DNA of 64,000 nt. It comes from Actinacidiphila epipremni. GTDB taxonomy: Bacteria > Actinomycetota > Actinomycetes > Streptomycetales > Streptomycetaceae. Of the stretch, positions 50,263 through 58,851 are shown piece after piece. The notes beneath the pieces were generated by a model that had not been told where the DNA came from, searched no databases, and saw only the letters and a program-made list of their open reading frames with translations. Position 1 is the first letter of the stretch, and every line of letters begins with the position of its first letter. Both the position numbers and the translations under genes were made by a program. Location: the NCBI RefSeq assembly GCF_012034175.1, contig NZ_JAATEJ010000004.1, positions 248,001 through 312,000 on the forward strand, read 5' to 3'.

Positions 50263-50745
50263 ATGTCCTCGGAGCCGTTGACCCGTGAGTCGTTCCTCCC
50301 ACCTCTGCGGCCCATCACGAAGCCCAAGGCGATGACGTTGTTGCCGACGCGCGTGTGGACGGAGCAGGACTGGGAGCGGATCCGACTCGGGTACGGGGCT
50401 GCAGACATGGACGAGAAGTGGCACGTCGTGACGGAGGATCGAACGGTCTGCGCTTTCCGGAGCTGGACGGGACGCGAGATCTACGCGGCGAATTTCGCTC
50501 CCTGCGATGGTGGGTGGCGGATAGCGTCGGCGGTGGTCGAGACGAAGCGCAAGATCTACCGCTCGATCTCTCCTGAGTTCGACGCGACGATGCTCTACGG
50601 CGTCCTGAGCGGAGTGGTCCTGGGCGAAGAGTGGTCCGAGCCGGGCGTCGAACTCGTGAGTACGGCTGTCTCGGGAGTGAACCCTTCGACTCTGCTGGGG
50701 CGGGTCGCACTCCACCACTTCCTGGGCAACCGCTCCGAGCGATGA
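50263..50745 (+). CDS. Hypothetical protein in the element, 160 residues
   Basis: Starts at MSSEPLTRESFLPPLRPITK. The core motif MDEKWHVVTEDRTVCAFRSW followed by TGREIYAANF is distinctive and seems conserved in other small bacterial proteins, but I cannot name the family. It ends SGVNPSTLLGRVALHHFLGN. It appears intact and would be cytoplasmic. Confidence 0.6.
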   Translation: MSSEPLTRESFLPPLRPITKPKAMTLLPTRVWTEQDWERIRLGYGAADMDEKWHVVTEDRTVCAFRSWTGREIYAANFAPCDGGWRIASAVVETKRKIYRSISPEFDATMLYGVLSGVVLGEEWSEPGVELVSTAVSGVNPSTLLGRVALHHFLGNRSER

Positions 50746-50777
50746 CTTCGCCGAGGGCACGAACTGCCTACTCGCGG

Positions 50778-51699
50778 TCAGTACGGCTGCCAGTGCCGCG
50801 GTGCTTCGTCGTCCCGGAGTGATGCGAGCCGGGTTCGGACCTCCTCGGCTATGTGCGGTCCCTCCGCGATGTTCTGCATGAGCCAGGTGGTCATCTTGAA
50901 CTCTTGGACGGCGGCCAGGACGCCGAAGCCGGGCCAGTCACGCAGGCCCCGGCCGTATCCGTCGACGAACGCGGCGTACTCGTCACCGTTCAACCATCCC
51001 AACCGGTCGTACTCGTGAGCGGACACCACCAGGTCCCACTCCGGGTGGTCGAGACAGAAGTTCTCCAGGTCGATCAGGTGCGGCCTTCCCTGCCGGTCCA
51101 CCATCAGGTTGTCGGTGTGGGCGTCCCCGTGCACGGGCCCCCTACGAGAGTCGAATTCGAGGCCCGCCAGCCGGTCCGCCAGTTCCTGCCGCCGCTTGCG
51201 CAGTAACACCCGGTCATCGTCCGACACTCCTTCCGACGAGTTCGATACGGCGGTCAGCACGCCCGAACGCGTCGAAGTGCGGCAGCCCGAGGTGAGAGGG
51301 AGGCGTCAGGGAGTGCAGGTCCCGCAGAACGGCGCCCAGTTCGCCGTACGTCGCCGGCCGCCCGGCGTCCTCGATCAGGCGCCAGAAGGTCACCGGGTGC
51401 CCGTCGACCGTCAGCGGCTGCTCGATGTCGTCCACGGTCCGGACAGCGGGGAAGCCCTCGTCCGCCAGCCAGCGCGACACAGCCACCTCACGCCGCGTAG
51501 ACGGCAGGTACGCCGGCCCCCGAGCCACCCGGACCACGACCGGTGCGGTCGCGAGCCGGTACAGGGCGTTTTCGTCGAAGCGCAGCTGCTCTGCACCCTC
51601 GTCGTCCAGGCCCACCATCCGGCAGGCGGAGGCCATCACCCGCGCCGCGACAGCCGACGTGAATCCCGCACCCGAACCGAGGTCAGAGTCAGACGCCAT
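50778..51699 (-). pseudogene. Aminoglycoside phosphotransferase-type kinase, frameshifted
   Basis: Two overlapping frames make one APH-like protein. The upstream frame (51699 to 51214) has the N-terminal lobe (VVVRVARGPAYLPSTRREVA, PVTFWRLIEDAG). The downstream frame (from about 51260 to 50778) has the Brenner motif HGDAHTDN and the metal-binding IDLEN. A single indel at about 51225-51250 separates them. Such kinases modify aminoglycosides or small metabolites. The break may be real or an assembly error; a TTA codon occurs in the second frame (RVLLRK). Confidence 0.75.
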
Positions 51700-51934
51700 G
51701 GCTGTCCGCGTTCCCCAATCGTGCTCGCCCTACCGCCGCGCGAGCACAGGCCACCCGTGCACGCGCCCGAAACGACGATAGTCGGCTCACGCAAGGGGCT
51801 ACGGAGCGCGGGCGGGTCGAAGCGGCATCGATCGGGATGTGTGGGCCCCGCGGACACCTTCGAGAGGGGACACGGATCATGGACTGGTGACGAGAAGACC
51901 CGAAGAAGCTGTGCCGGATGCGTCGACAGGGCGT

Positions 51935-52531
51935 ATGGCGCACCTGTCCGCTTACCAGCAGGCATTGCGTAACCGGCTTCTGGACGCCCCGCAGGTTGCC
52001 ACTCCACCGCCGTGGAAGCTCGTCTCCGAGCGCCGCATCCCCATCGGTGGGCTCCTCGGGATCGGTTTCGCCGTGCACCCCGACAACGGCCATGACCTGG
52101 TGATGGTCGTCTCCCAGGACGGTCACGGCCTCTTCGACGCGCTCACCGGCGAGAAGATCGCCCGGGACCGCGACCCAGACCCTGACGACAGCACTCCCGA
52201 GGCGGTCGACGATCTGTCCTGCCCGGGCTTGGGTCCGGTGACGGGTACCAGAGTGCGCATCGCGGGGCTCTTCGGCGGAGGGCTGCACACCGGCACCGGC
52301 GACGGCTGGAGCGTAGAAGTCGCCAGTCCCGATTGGCCGCACGACCGCGTACTCCTGTCCTGCGGCGGCGGGTTTGCGCACGGAGGCTCGCACGGCGGGA
52401 CGTGGTGGCACATCTTCCACTCCACGTACTCCGAACTCCGAGCCGTCGGCTTCTCTCCCTCCGGGCGCACCCTCGCCGTGGCGACGAGCAGCGACGTGAC
52501 GTTCTGGACCCGCTGGGAGAGCGAAAGGTGA
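51935..52531 (+). CDS. Hypothetical protein in the element, 198 residues
   Basis: Starts at MAHLSAYQQALRNRLLDAPQ. Later segments (GFAVHPDNGHDLVMVVSQDG, GLFDALTGEKIARD, SELRAVGFSPSGRTLAVATS) look like beta-propeller blades of WD40/PQQ type, but only one or two are visible. It ends TFWTRWESER, 25 bp before the right junction. Function unknown. Confidence 0.55.
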   Translation: MAHLSAYQQALRNRLLDAPQVATPPPWKLVSERRIPIGGLLGIGFAVHPDNGHDLVMVVSQDGHGLFDALTGEKIARDRDPDPDDSTPEAVDDLSCPGLGPVTGTRVRIAGLFGGGLHTGTGDGWSVEVASPDWPHDRVLLSCGGGFAHGGSHGGTWWHIFHSTYSELRAVGFSPSGRTLAVATSSDVTFWTRWESER

Positions 52532-52555
52532 GTTGAAAAGGACTACGAACGAGGC

Positions 52556-53011
52556 TTGACGTGGATCAAGCCGTCGTTCCTGTGGATGATGTACCGCTGC
52601 GGGTGGGGCACGAAGGAGGGCCAGGAGACCGTGCTGGCCGTCGAGATCACCCGGGAGGGCTTCGAGTGGGCTCTCGCGCACGCGTGCCTGTCGGCGTACG
52701 AGCGCGGGCTGCACCCCGACCGCGCCGCGTGGAGCCGTAGCCTCAGGCGGGCGCCCGCGCGTGTGCAGTGGGACCCCGAACGCGACCTGCACCTGCGGCC
52801 GTTGCCGTATCGCTCGCTCCAACTCGGCCTGGCGGCCGAGGCGTCCAGCCGTTACGCCGACGAATGGCTCGTCTCGATCAGCGACGTCACCGGCCTCGCC
52901 CGGGCGGTCCACGCACACGTCCGCGCGGGCGAGTCGGCCGCCGCGCGTGAACTCCTGCCGGTCGAGCGGCCGTACGCCGTGCCAGGCGGGCTCGCGCACC
53001 TGGGGGCGTGA
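52556..53011 (+). pseudogene. DUF4291 protein, C-terminal part (interrupted gene)
   Basis: TWIKPSFLWMMYRCGWGTKE, VLAVEITREGFEWALAHA, and ARVQWDPERDLHLRPLPYRS are the conserved remainder of a DUF4291 protein. A TTG happens to begin the open frame at the junction; without the first 47 residues it is unlikely to be functional. See the N-terminal part at 47650. Confidence 0.85.
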
Positions 53012-53027
53012 GGCGGCGGGGGGCGGG

Positions 53028-53588
53028 TCATGGCTGGGTGCGGTGGCGGACGTCGGTCGTGAGTTTGGCCAACAGGGTGGTGAGGGTGGTGCGTTCGGTG
53101 GGGGTGAGGCCGGCGACGAGGGTGGCCTCGCGGCCGAGGACCGCGTCGACGGAGCGCTCGATGAGGGCGTGACCGGCCGGCGTGAGGGTCACCAGGACGG
53201 TGCGGCCCCCGGCGGGGGAGCCGCTGCGGTGGACCAGGTCGTCGCGTTCGGCGCGGGCCACGCGCTGCGAGATCGCGCCCGCCGTCACCAGGGTGCGGCG
53301 GGCGAGTTCGCGGGTGCTCAGGGCGTACGGCGGGCCCGAGCGGCGCAGCACCGAGAGCAGGTCGAGCGTCGCCGCGTCGATGCCCGCCTCGCGCAGCACA
53401 CGGGCCCGGTCGTCCGCGAAGAGCTTGCCGAGCCACCAGATGGGCGTGACGACCTCGATGGAGTCGGTGGGCGTGCCCGGCCGCTCCCGCTGCCACGCGG
53501 CGGCGATGTCCGCGGCGGAGTGCGCGGGGGCCGCGGTGCCGGGCCGCGGGTCCTCGGGGGCGGGCTCTTGCGTCGTCGGGTCGGGCAC
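53028..53588 (-). CDS. MarR family regulator
   Basis: A 186-residue regulator with the winged helix in LSTRELARRTLVTAGAISQR and the wing near SGSPAGGRTVLVTLTPAG. The N-terminal 25 residues are Pro/Ala/Thr-rich. It is divergent from an SDR gene, with an 18-bp perfect palindrome in between that it probably binds. Ligand unknown. Confidence 0.86.
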   Translation of the reverse strand: MPDPTTQEPAPEDPRPGTAAPAHSAADIAAAWQRERPGTPTDSIEVVTPIWWLGKLFADDRARVLREAGIDAATLDLLSVLRRSGPPYALSTRELARRTLVTAGAISQRVARAERDDLVHRSGSPAGGRTVLVTLTPAGHALIERSVDAVLGREATLVAGLTPTERTTLTTLLAKLTTDVRHRTQP

Positions 53589-53632
53589 GGTGCGGCTCCC
53601 GGGGTGCTGTGCGGCATGCGCAGGTCTGCGTT

Positions 53633-53650
53633 ATGTTTAGGTCTAAACAT
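53633..53650. promoter_or_regulatory. MarR operator in divergent promoter
   Basis: ATGTTTAG-GT-CTAAACAT is a perfect 18-bp dyad, flanked by the further inverse pair GGTCTGCGTT (53623-53632) and AACGCAGACC (53662-53671). Confidence 0.8.
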
Positions 53651-53701
53651 CGCAACGTCCGAACGCAGACCGTACCAGCGCACCGCCGAACAGGAGTCAC
53701 C

Positions 53702-54469
53702 GTGTCCCGCAGCGTGCTCGTCACCGGAGGCACCAGCGGCATCGGCCGCGCCATCGCCGCGCTCTTCGCCGCCGAGGCCCACCCCGCGGGCACCCCCGCG
53801 GGCGCCTCCGCTGACGCCCCCGCCGGCCCACCGCAGGTGTACGTCACCGGCCGCCACCAGGCCACCGTCGAGCGCACCGCCAAGGAACTCGGCGTCCACG
53901 GCATCGTCTGCGACGCCACCGACCCCGCCCAGGTCGCCGCCCTCGCCGTGCAACTGCCCACCGTGGACGTCCTGGTCAACGCCGCCGGCGGCCTCCCCGG
54001 CGACGCCCCCGGCGGCCTCGCCCCGCTGGAGGCGCTGCTCGCGCAGTGGACCACCAGCCTCGCGCAGAACCTGCTCACCGCCGTGCTGACCACCACCGCC
54101 CTGCGCGACGCCCTCACTCCCACCGCCGCCGTCATCAGCATCGGCTCCATCGGCGCGGAGCGCCGCGGCGGCTCGTACGGCGCCGCGAAGGCCGCGCTGG
54201 CCGCCTGGAACGCCGCCCTGTCCGCCGACCTCGGCCCGAACGGCGTGACCTGCAACGTCATTTCCGCCGGCTACACCGCCGGCACCAACTTCTTCGGCGG
54301 CACCCTCCCCGCCGCCCGCCACGAAGCACTCGTCGCCGAGACCCACACCCAACGCCCCGGCACGGCCGACGACATCGCCGCCACCGCGTACTTCCTCGCC
54401 TCCCCCGGCGCCCGCCACATCACCGGCCAGACCATCCACGTCAACGGCGGCGCGTACACGACCCGTTGA
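53702..54469 (+). CDS. Short-chain dehydrogenase/reductase
   Basis: A 255-residue SDR from the GTG at 53702, preceded by AGGAG. Cofactor motif TGGTSGIG, NAAGG in place of NNAG, and catalytic YGAAK; C-terminal ITGQTIHVNGG is typical. A short Ala/Pro insertion (HPAGTPAGASADAPAG) follows the first helix. It is divergent from the MarR gene and probably induced by the same signal. Confidence 0.87.
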   Translation: MSRSVLVTGGTSGIGRAIAALFAAEAHPAGTPAGASADAPAGPPQVYVTGRHQATVERTAKELGVHGIVCDATDPAQVAALAVQLPTVDVLVNAAGGLPGDAPGGLAPLEALLAQWTTSLAQNLLTAVLTTTALRDALTPTAAVISIGSIGAERRGGSYGAAKAALAAWNAALSADLGPNGVTCNVISAGYTAGTNFFGGTLPAARHEALVAETHTQRPGTADDIAATAYFLASPGARHITGQTIHVNGGAYTTR

Positions 54470-54510
54470 GCCGCGAACCCGCCCGCCCACCGGCGCGACG
54501 AAAAGCACGC

Positions 54511-55467
54511 CTACGGCAGCGGCGCGGCCAGCAGCTCCTCCGACAGCTGCCAGAGGCGGTCCGCCTTGGCCGGGTCGAGCGCGTACGCCGCGACGCCGCG
54601 CCGTACGCCGGGGGTGAAGGGGCCCGCCTCCTGGCAGTCCTCGAAGTACCTGCCGGTCACGCCCTCGACCAGCGGCGACGCCGCGAGCAGCACGGACGTC
54701 GCGGCGCCCTGCGGGACGTCCTTGACGGAGACCCCGGTCGTGCCGGCCGGGTCGAAGGACTGCGGGGGCAGCGCCGCCGGGTCCGCGGAGCGGGACAGGC
54801 CCGTACTGGCGATACGCCCCGGGTTCAGCGCGTTGCCGGTGATCCCGTCGGCCGCCCAGCGGCGGGCGATCCCGACCGCGAAGAGCACGTTCGCCGTCTT
54901 GGACTGGCTGTACGCGGCCCACGGGTCGTACGGGTGGCGGGCGAACACGGGGTCGTCGAACAGCACCTCGCCGTTGACGTGCCCGACCGAGCTGACGTTC
55001 ACGACCCGTGCGCGGCCGGCCGCGGCGAGGGCGTCGTGCAGGCCGGTCGTGAGGCCGAAGTGGCCCAGGTGGTTGGTGGCGAACTGCATCTCCCAGCCCT
55101 CGGCCGTGCGCAGTTCGGGCGTGGCCATGATGCCGGCGTTGTTCACCAGGATGTGCAGCGGCCCCTGCCAGGCACTGACGAACGCCCGCACCGAGCGGCG
55201 GTCGGCGAGCTCCAGCGGCGCGACCAGCACGTCCGGGTTGCCGGTCGCGGCACTGATCTCCCGCGCCGCTTCCTCGCCGGCCTCCGCGTTCCGTACGGCC
55301 AGCGTCACCTCCGCGCCGGCCGAGGCGAGCGCGCGGGCGGTCTCCCGCCCGATGCCCGAGGTCGCGCCGGTGACGACGGCCCGCCGGCCGCTGAGATCGA
55401 CGCCGGCGACGACGTCCGCGGCGGTGGAGGCGGCGCCGAAGGGGGTGGTGATACGGGGGGTGTCCAT
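54511..55467 (-). CDS. Short-chain dehydrogenase/reductase, WWOX/retinol type
   Basis: A 318-residue SDR (ATG at 55467 after AAGGA). TGATSGIG, NNAGIM, and YSQSK motifs; the long C-terminal extension and the FATNHLGHF segment are of the retinol-dehydrogenase-like subfamily. Divergent from a TetR gene with paired operators, so probably de-repressed by a small molecule. Confidence 0.88.
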   Translation of the reverse strand: MDTPRITTPFGAASTAADVVAGVDLSGRRAVVTGATSGIGRETARALASAGAEVTLAVRNAEAGEEAAREISAATGNPDVLVAPLELADRRSVRAFVSAWQGPLHILVNNAGIMATPELRTAEGWEMQFATNHLGHFGLTTGLHDALAAAGRARVVNVSSVGHVNGEVLFDDPVFARHPYDPWAAYSQSKTANVLFAVGIARRWAADGITGNALNPGRIASTGLSRSADPAALPPQSFDPAGTTGVSVKDVPQGAATSVLLAASPLVEGVTGRYFEDCQEAGPFTPGVRRGVAAYALDPAKADRLWQLSEELLAAPLP

Positions 55468-55506
55468 GGTGGTCGGTCCTTCCGGCGGAGGGGTTGCTAG
55501 GCTATC

Positions 55507-55550
55507 CGGAGGAGGCTCCGTTACGTCCACGGTAAGCGGAGCCAGCTCCG
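55507..55550. promoter_or_regulatory. Twin inverted TetR operators
   Basis: CGGAG-N4-CTCCG occurs at 55507-55520 and again at 55537-55550. The two 20-bp surroundings are inverted copies of each other, centred 30 bp apart. Confidence 0.7.
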
Positions 55551-55578
55551 GAAAGCAACTTCCGACACGGAGGCCACC

Positions 55579-56157
55579 GTGACGTCACCCCCCGGCGAGC
55601 CGGAGCGGCTGCGCGCCGACGCACGCAAGAACCGCGAGCGCATCGTGTCCGCCGCCGCCGAGGCATTCGCGCGCGAGGGCGCGGACGCGACGCTCAAGGA
55701 CATCGCACAGCAGGCCGGCGTCGGCATCGGCACGCTCTACCGGCACTTCCCCACCCGCGAGGCGCTCGCCGACGCGGTGTACCGCACGGAGACGCAGCGG
55801 CTGTGCGACGCCGCGGCCGAACTGCTGCAACGGCACGCGCCTCTCGACGCCCTCCGCGAGTGGGTCCTGCTCTTCCTGGACTACATGGCCACGAAGGACG
55901 GCATGGCCGAGAGCCTGCACGCCGTCCTCACCGCCGACGCGTCCCTGCGCACCGACACGCGCGCCCGCCTCCAGGACGCCCTCCGCCTCCTCGTGGACGC
56001 CGGCCAGCGCGCCGGCCACCTCCGCACCCCCCTCGACCCCGCCGACCTCTCCCTCGCCCTCGCCGGCCTCGCCCTCGCCCTCCGCCACCACCCCGACGCC
56101 CCCCGGATCGCCCCCCGCCTCTACACCCTCCTCCTCGACGGCCTCCGCCGACGTTGA
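55579..56157 (+). CDS. TetR family regulator
   Basis: A 192-residue repressor beginning with GTG. HTH at about 18-62 (ATLKDIAQQAGVGIGTLYRH). C-terminal domain of the type seen with SDR targets (LFLDYMATKDGMAESLHAVL). It is divergent from an SDR gene and probably autoregulated through the twin operators. Confidence 0.88.
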   Translation: MTSPPGEPERLRADARKNRERIVSAAAEAFAREGADATLKDIAQQAGVGIGTLYRHFPTREALADAVYRTETQRLCDAAAELLQRHAPLDALREWVLLFLDYMATKDGMAESLHAVLTADASLRTDTRARLQDALRLLVDAGQRAGHLRTPLDPADLSLALAGLALALRHHPDAPRIAPRLYTLLLDGLRRR

Positions 56158-56223
56158 TCTCCCGGAGGCCACGCCCCGCTGCCGGAGCGTGCCCCGAGCG
56201 CGGGCCGCGCTGCTCGGGCGGGC

Positions 56224-56577
56224 TCAGTCGGTCTGCCGGGGGTGACCGGTTCCGGCGTGAACCAGCCAGCAGGTAGTGGCGTTCTCGTCGAAGAGGTACC
56301 AGATCCGGCCTCCGCCGGTGACCTCGATCTGCCACTGGGGGTAGGACTTGCCGTTCCGCGTCCCCGTGGCCAGGTCACCTTTCATCCGGTGGTGGCGTGA
56401 GGTCGGCACGACCGGGGCGGGGCAGGTTCGCATCTGGATCCAGGCGTCGAGTGTGTTGCCCGGCGCCTGCCTGCACAGGTCCTGCCACCCGACGGCGGCA
56501 GCTCGGGACGCGAACTTCACCTCGTACTCGCCTTTGCCGGGCGGCGGCGGTACGGGATCGCCTTTGCCGAGGCTCAC
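56224..56577 (-). CDS. Probable RelE/HigB-like toxin
   Basis: A 117-residue basic protein with the elements EYEVKFASRAAAVGWQDLCR, TSRHHRMKGDLATGTRNGKS and WQIEVTGGGRIWYLFD. These recall the actinobacterial RelE/ParE-fold toxins in which a conserved segment around a central lysine/arginine cleaves mRNA or poisons a partner. It overlaps the upstream antitoxin gene by 4 bp, the usual order. Confidence 0.68.
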   Translation of the reverse strand: MSLGKGDPVPPPPGKGEYEVKFASRAAAVGWQDLCRQAPGNTLDAWIQMRTCPAPVVPTSRHHRMKGDLATGTRNGKSYPQWQIEVTGGGRIWYLFDENATTCWLVHAGTGHPRQTD

Positions 56578-57068
56578 TCGCCGGCCACCTCCGGCATGGG
56601 GACGGCGCCGTGGTCGGCGTCACCGTGGTCGGCGCTGAGCGCCCTGTGCAGGTCGGGGTCGGCGTACGCCTCGGCGGTGTGGCGCCACTCCGTGATGAGC
56701 TGCGCGATCGGACTCACCGTGCCGAGGTCCGTACTGGCCCGCGCCGTCTCGATGAATTCGACGAGGAACGTCCTCACCTCCCGCTCCGGGAGGAACCTGA
56801 CCCACGGGAAGGCGTCGGGGAACACCTCGGTGAGGATTTGCACGGCGCCGGGATCATGCTTCATGAGGGCGACGAACATGCGCGTCGTCGAGTCCACCAC
56901 TTGCACGGCTTCTTCCGCGCGTGCGGCAGTAGTCAGATAGAGATCCTCGTCGTCCCTGCGGTGCAGTCGGATACCTCGGCGAAGGCTGCTCTGCATGCGG
57001 GCGACGGTGTCTTTGGGTCTGTTGATCAGCTCGGAGAAGTTCGCTTCGACAGCAGGGAGGGTCGTCAT
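56574..57068 (-). CDS. Probable Phd-like antitoxin
   Basis: A 164-residue protein. The N-terminus (PAVEANFSELINRPKDTVAR, LHRRDDEDLYLTTAARAE) is like Phd/YefM-type antitoxins that bind DNA, though longer than the classical about 85. The C-terminal half is helical and may neutralise the toxin encoded immediately downstream. A near-palindrome lies at the start codon (57069-57092), suggesting autoregulation. Confidence 0.62.
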   Translation of the reverse strand: MTTLPAVEANFSELINRPKDTVARMQSSLRRGIRLHRRDDEDLYLTTAARAEEAVQVVDSTTRMFVALMKHDPGAVQILTEVFPDAFPWVRFLPEREVRTFLVEFIETARASTDLGTVSPIAQLITEWRHTAEAYADPDLHRALSADHGDADHGAVPMPEVAGE

Positions 57069-57092
57069 GACTTTGAAACTACTTCGAAGGTC
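57069..57092. promoter_or_regulatory. Possible antitoxin operator
   Basis: An imperfect dyad around GACTTTGAA and TTCGAAGGTC lies directly before the antitoxin start codon; 8 of 12 half-site bases are symmetric. Confidence 0.4.
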
Positions 57093-57158
57093 GTGCTGCT
57101 GTCCATGCGGAATGCCGTGGTGCGGCCAATGTGTGCCCTGGCGGCTTCCGGAACGTGG

Positions 57159-57740
57159 CTACTGGGTGACGAGGGCGATCGCGACGATCGCGAAGGTGAT
57201 GACGATGCCCAGGACGAAGCCCACCGCCGTGGGGGAAAGGCGCTGGTGGAGCCTGACCGGGGGACGGAAGCGGGCGGAGGGGGCGGTGCTCGCCTCCCAC
57301 CAGCGCAGGACGCGCGCGTAGTTCGCGTCGAGGTCGGGGTTGGGGTGGAGGGCGGTGCGCTGGAGCACCGGCAGGGAGCGGCGGCGGCCGTCCGCGAGGG
57401 TGATGCGGACCGCCTCGTACGTGCCCTGCCGGGTCTTCGTCTCGCGCATGTCGATCCAGCGGATCCGGTCCCACGGGTGGGTGCGGCCCCGGCCGAAGCC
57501 CCAGCAGATGGTGATGCCCGCGGGCCCGACCTCCGTGCGGCTGCGCCGGGACGAGACGAGGCACGCGCCGCCGACGAGGACCGTGGCGCCCAGCAACCAG
57601 CCGGCGCCCGCGAGGCCGAAACGGGCGAGGGAGAGGCCGCCCTCCAAGGCCAGCACGAGGGCCGCCACGGCCGGCCGCCGCCATGACGGGCGGTAGCGGT
57701 CCCGCCCCCGGAAACACAGCTCCTGCTGCTCCACCCGCAC
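57159..57740 (-). CDS. PH-domain-like membrane protein
   Basis: A 193-residue protein from GTG at 57740. Two hydrophobic helices near 23-60, a soluble bacterial PH-like domain (EVGPAGITICWGFGRGRTHP, WDRIRWIDMRETKT), and a C-terminal helix (GFVLGIVITFAIVAIALV). Such proteins are common in actinobacteria; role unknown. It is not obviously in an operon. Confidence 0.7.
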   Translation of the reverse strand: MRVEQQELCFRGRDRYRPSWRRPAVAALVLALEGGLSLARFGLAGAGWLLGATVLVGGACLVSSRRSRTEVGPAGITICWGFGRGRTHPWDRIRWIDMRETKTRQGTYEAVRITLADGRRRSLPVLQRTALHPNPDLDANYARVLRWWEASTAPSARFRPPVRLHQRLSPTAVGFVLGIVITFAIVAIALVTQ

Positions 57741-57992
57741 GGCGAACCCCCCCGGTGTCCGAACCCCCGAGCCCCCTGGGCGGCGCTCCCCGCCCTGCTC
57801 ACGACCGCCATCGTGCCATCCTTGCCCCGCGCCCGCTTGTCCCGCATACGGCAACGTGGCGGCCCGGAACGCTGCCGTATGCGGGCACCGCCACCTGCCC
57901 GCCTCCCCGCGCGGACCCGCCCGCCCGGCGCTAGGTTGACGCTAGGCCGAGCAGCAGCGAGGCGGCCGGCGACGACAGGATGCGGGGCAGCG

Positions 57993-58781
57993 ATGGACAC
58001 CGACATGCGCGGCAGGACCGCCGTCGTGACCGGCGCCAGCAAGGGCATCGGCCTGGCCGTCACCCGCGCCCTCACGGACTGCGGGGCGCATGTCGTCGCC
58101 GGATCGCGCTCCCTCAGCGACGGGCTCCGGGAGCTGGTGGACGCGGGCCGGGCGACCTTCGTGCAGGGCGACCTCAGTACGCCCGCCGGCCCGGCGGCCC
58201 TGGTGGCGGCGGCGGTGCAGCGCGGCGGGCCCGACATCCTGGTCAACAACGTCGGCGGCGTCACCCCGCGCCCGGACGGCTTCACCAGCATCAGCGACGC
58301 GCACTGGACCGCCACCTGGGACCTCGGCTTCATGACGGCCGTCCGCACCACCCGCGAGGCCGTCCCGCCCATGGCCGCCAAGGGCGGCGGCGTCATCGTC
58401 ATGGTGGGCTCGGTCAACGCCTTCCTCCCCGACCCGCTGGTCCTCGACTACTCCGTGATCAAGGCGGCCCTGACGAACCTCGCCAAGGGCCTGTCGAAGG
58501 AGCTGGGCCCGCGCGGCATCCGCGTCGTCTCCGTCAGCCCCGGCCCGGTCGAGACCGACCTCTGGCTCGGCGAGAGCGGCATGGCCAAGACCATGGCCCA
58601 CGCCACCGGCAAGCCCCCCGAGGCCATCTCCGCCGGCGCCGTCGACACCACCCCCCTCGGCCGCTTCAGCACTCCCACCCAGGTCGCCGACCTCATCACC
58701 TTCCTGGCCAGCGACCGCGCGGCCAACATCACCGGCGCGGACGTCACGATCGACGCCGGGATGATCACGACGATGCGCTGA
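57993..58781 (+). CDS. Short-chain dehydrogenase/reductase
   Basis: A 262-residue SDR starting MDTDMRGRTAVVTGASKGIG. NNVGG replaces NNAG, and the active site is YSVIK; the end is NITGADVTIDAGM. The first three codons are preceded by GGGGCAGCG. No adjacent regulator. A direct repeat spans its stop codon. Substrate unknown. Confidence 0.87.
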   Translation: MDTDMRGRTAVVTGASKGIGLAVTRALTDCGAHVVAGSRSLSDGLRELVDAGRATFVQGDLSTPAGPAALVAAAVQRGGPDILVNNVGGVTPRPDGFTSISDAHWTATWDLGFMTAVRTTREAVPPMAAKGGGVIVMVGSVNAFLPDPLVLDYSVIKAALTNLAKGLSKELGPRGIRVVSVSPGPVETDLWLGESGMAKTMAHATGKPPEAISAGAVDTTPLGRFSTPTQVADLITFLASDRAANITGADVTIDAGMITTMR

Positions 58782-58825
58782 GCAATGTGCCGAGCCGAGG
58801 CCGTGCACTGAGCAATGTGCCGAGC
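58778..58825. repeat. 18-bp direct repeat over the SDR stop codon
   Basis: CTGAGCAATGTGCCGAGC occurs at 58778-58795 and again at 58808-58825, 30 bp apart, just upstream of the broken RidA gene. Confidence 0.75.
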
Positions 58826-58851
58826 TTTTGCGTGAGCCACGCAGGGGACCA

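Larger units (their letters stand above)
47791..52561. mobile_element. Decayed integrative element inserted in a DUF4291 gene
   Basis: About 4.77 kb lie between the two DUF4291 halves and are bounded by the 5-bp direct repeat TGACG (47786-47790 and 52557-52561). The content fits an integrated actinomycete element: a recombinase C-terminus at the left end, a RepSA-like replication gene fragment, a regulator fragment, a frameshifted phosphotransferase, and orphan genes. It is poorer in G/C than its surroundings. No transfer gene (TraSA/FtsK-like) is visible, so it is not mobile by itself. Confidence 0.78.

Noticed and set aside
47786..52561. TGACG as a transposon target duplication
   Set aside because: No terminal inverted repeats or transposase are found; the recombinase and RepSA remnants fit a site-specific element better, although 5 bp could also be chance.
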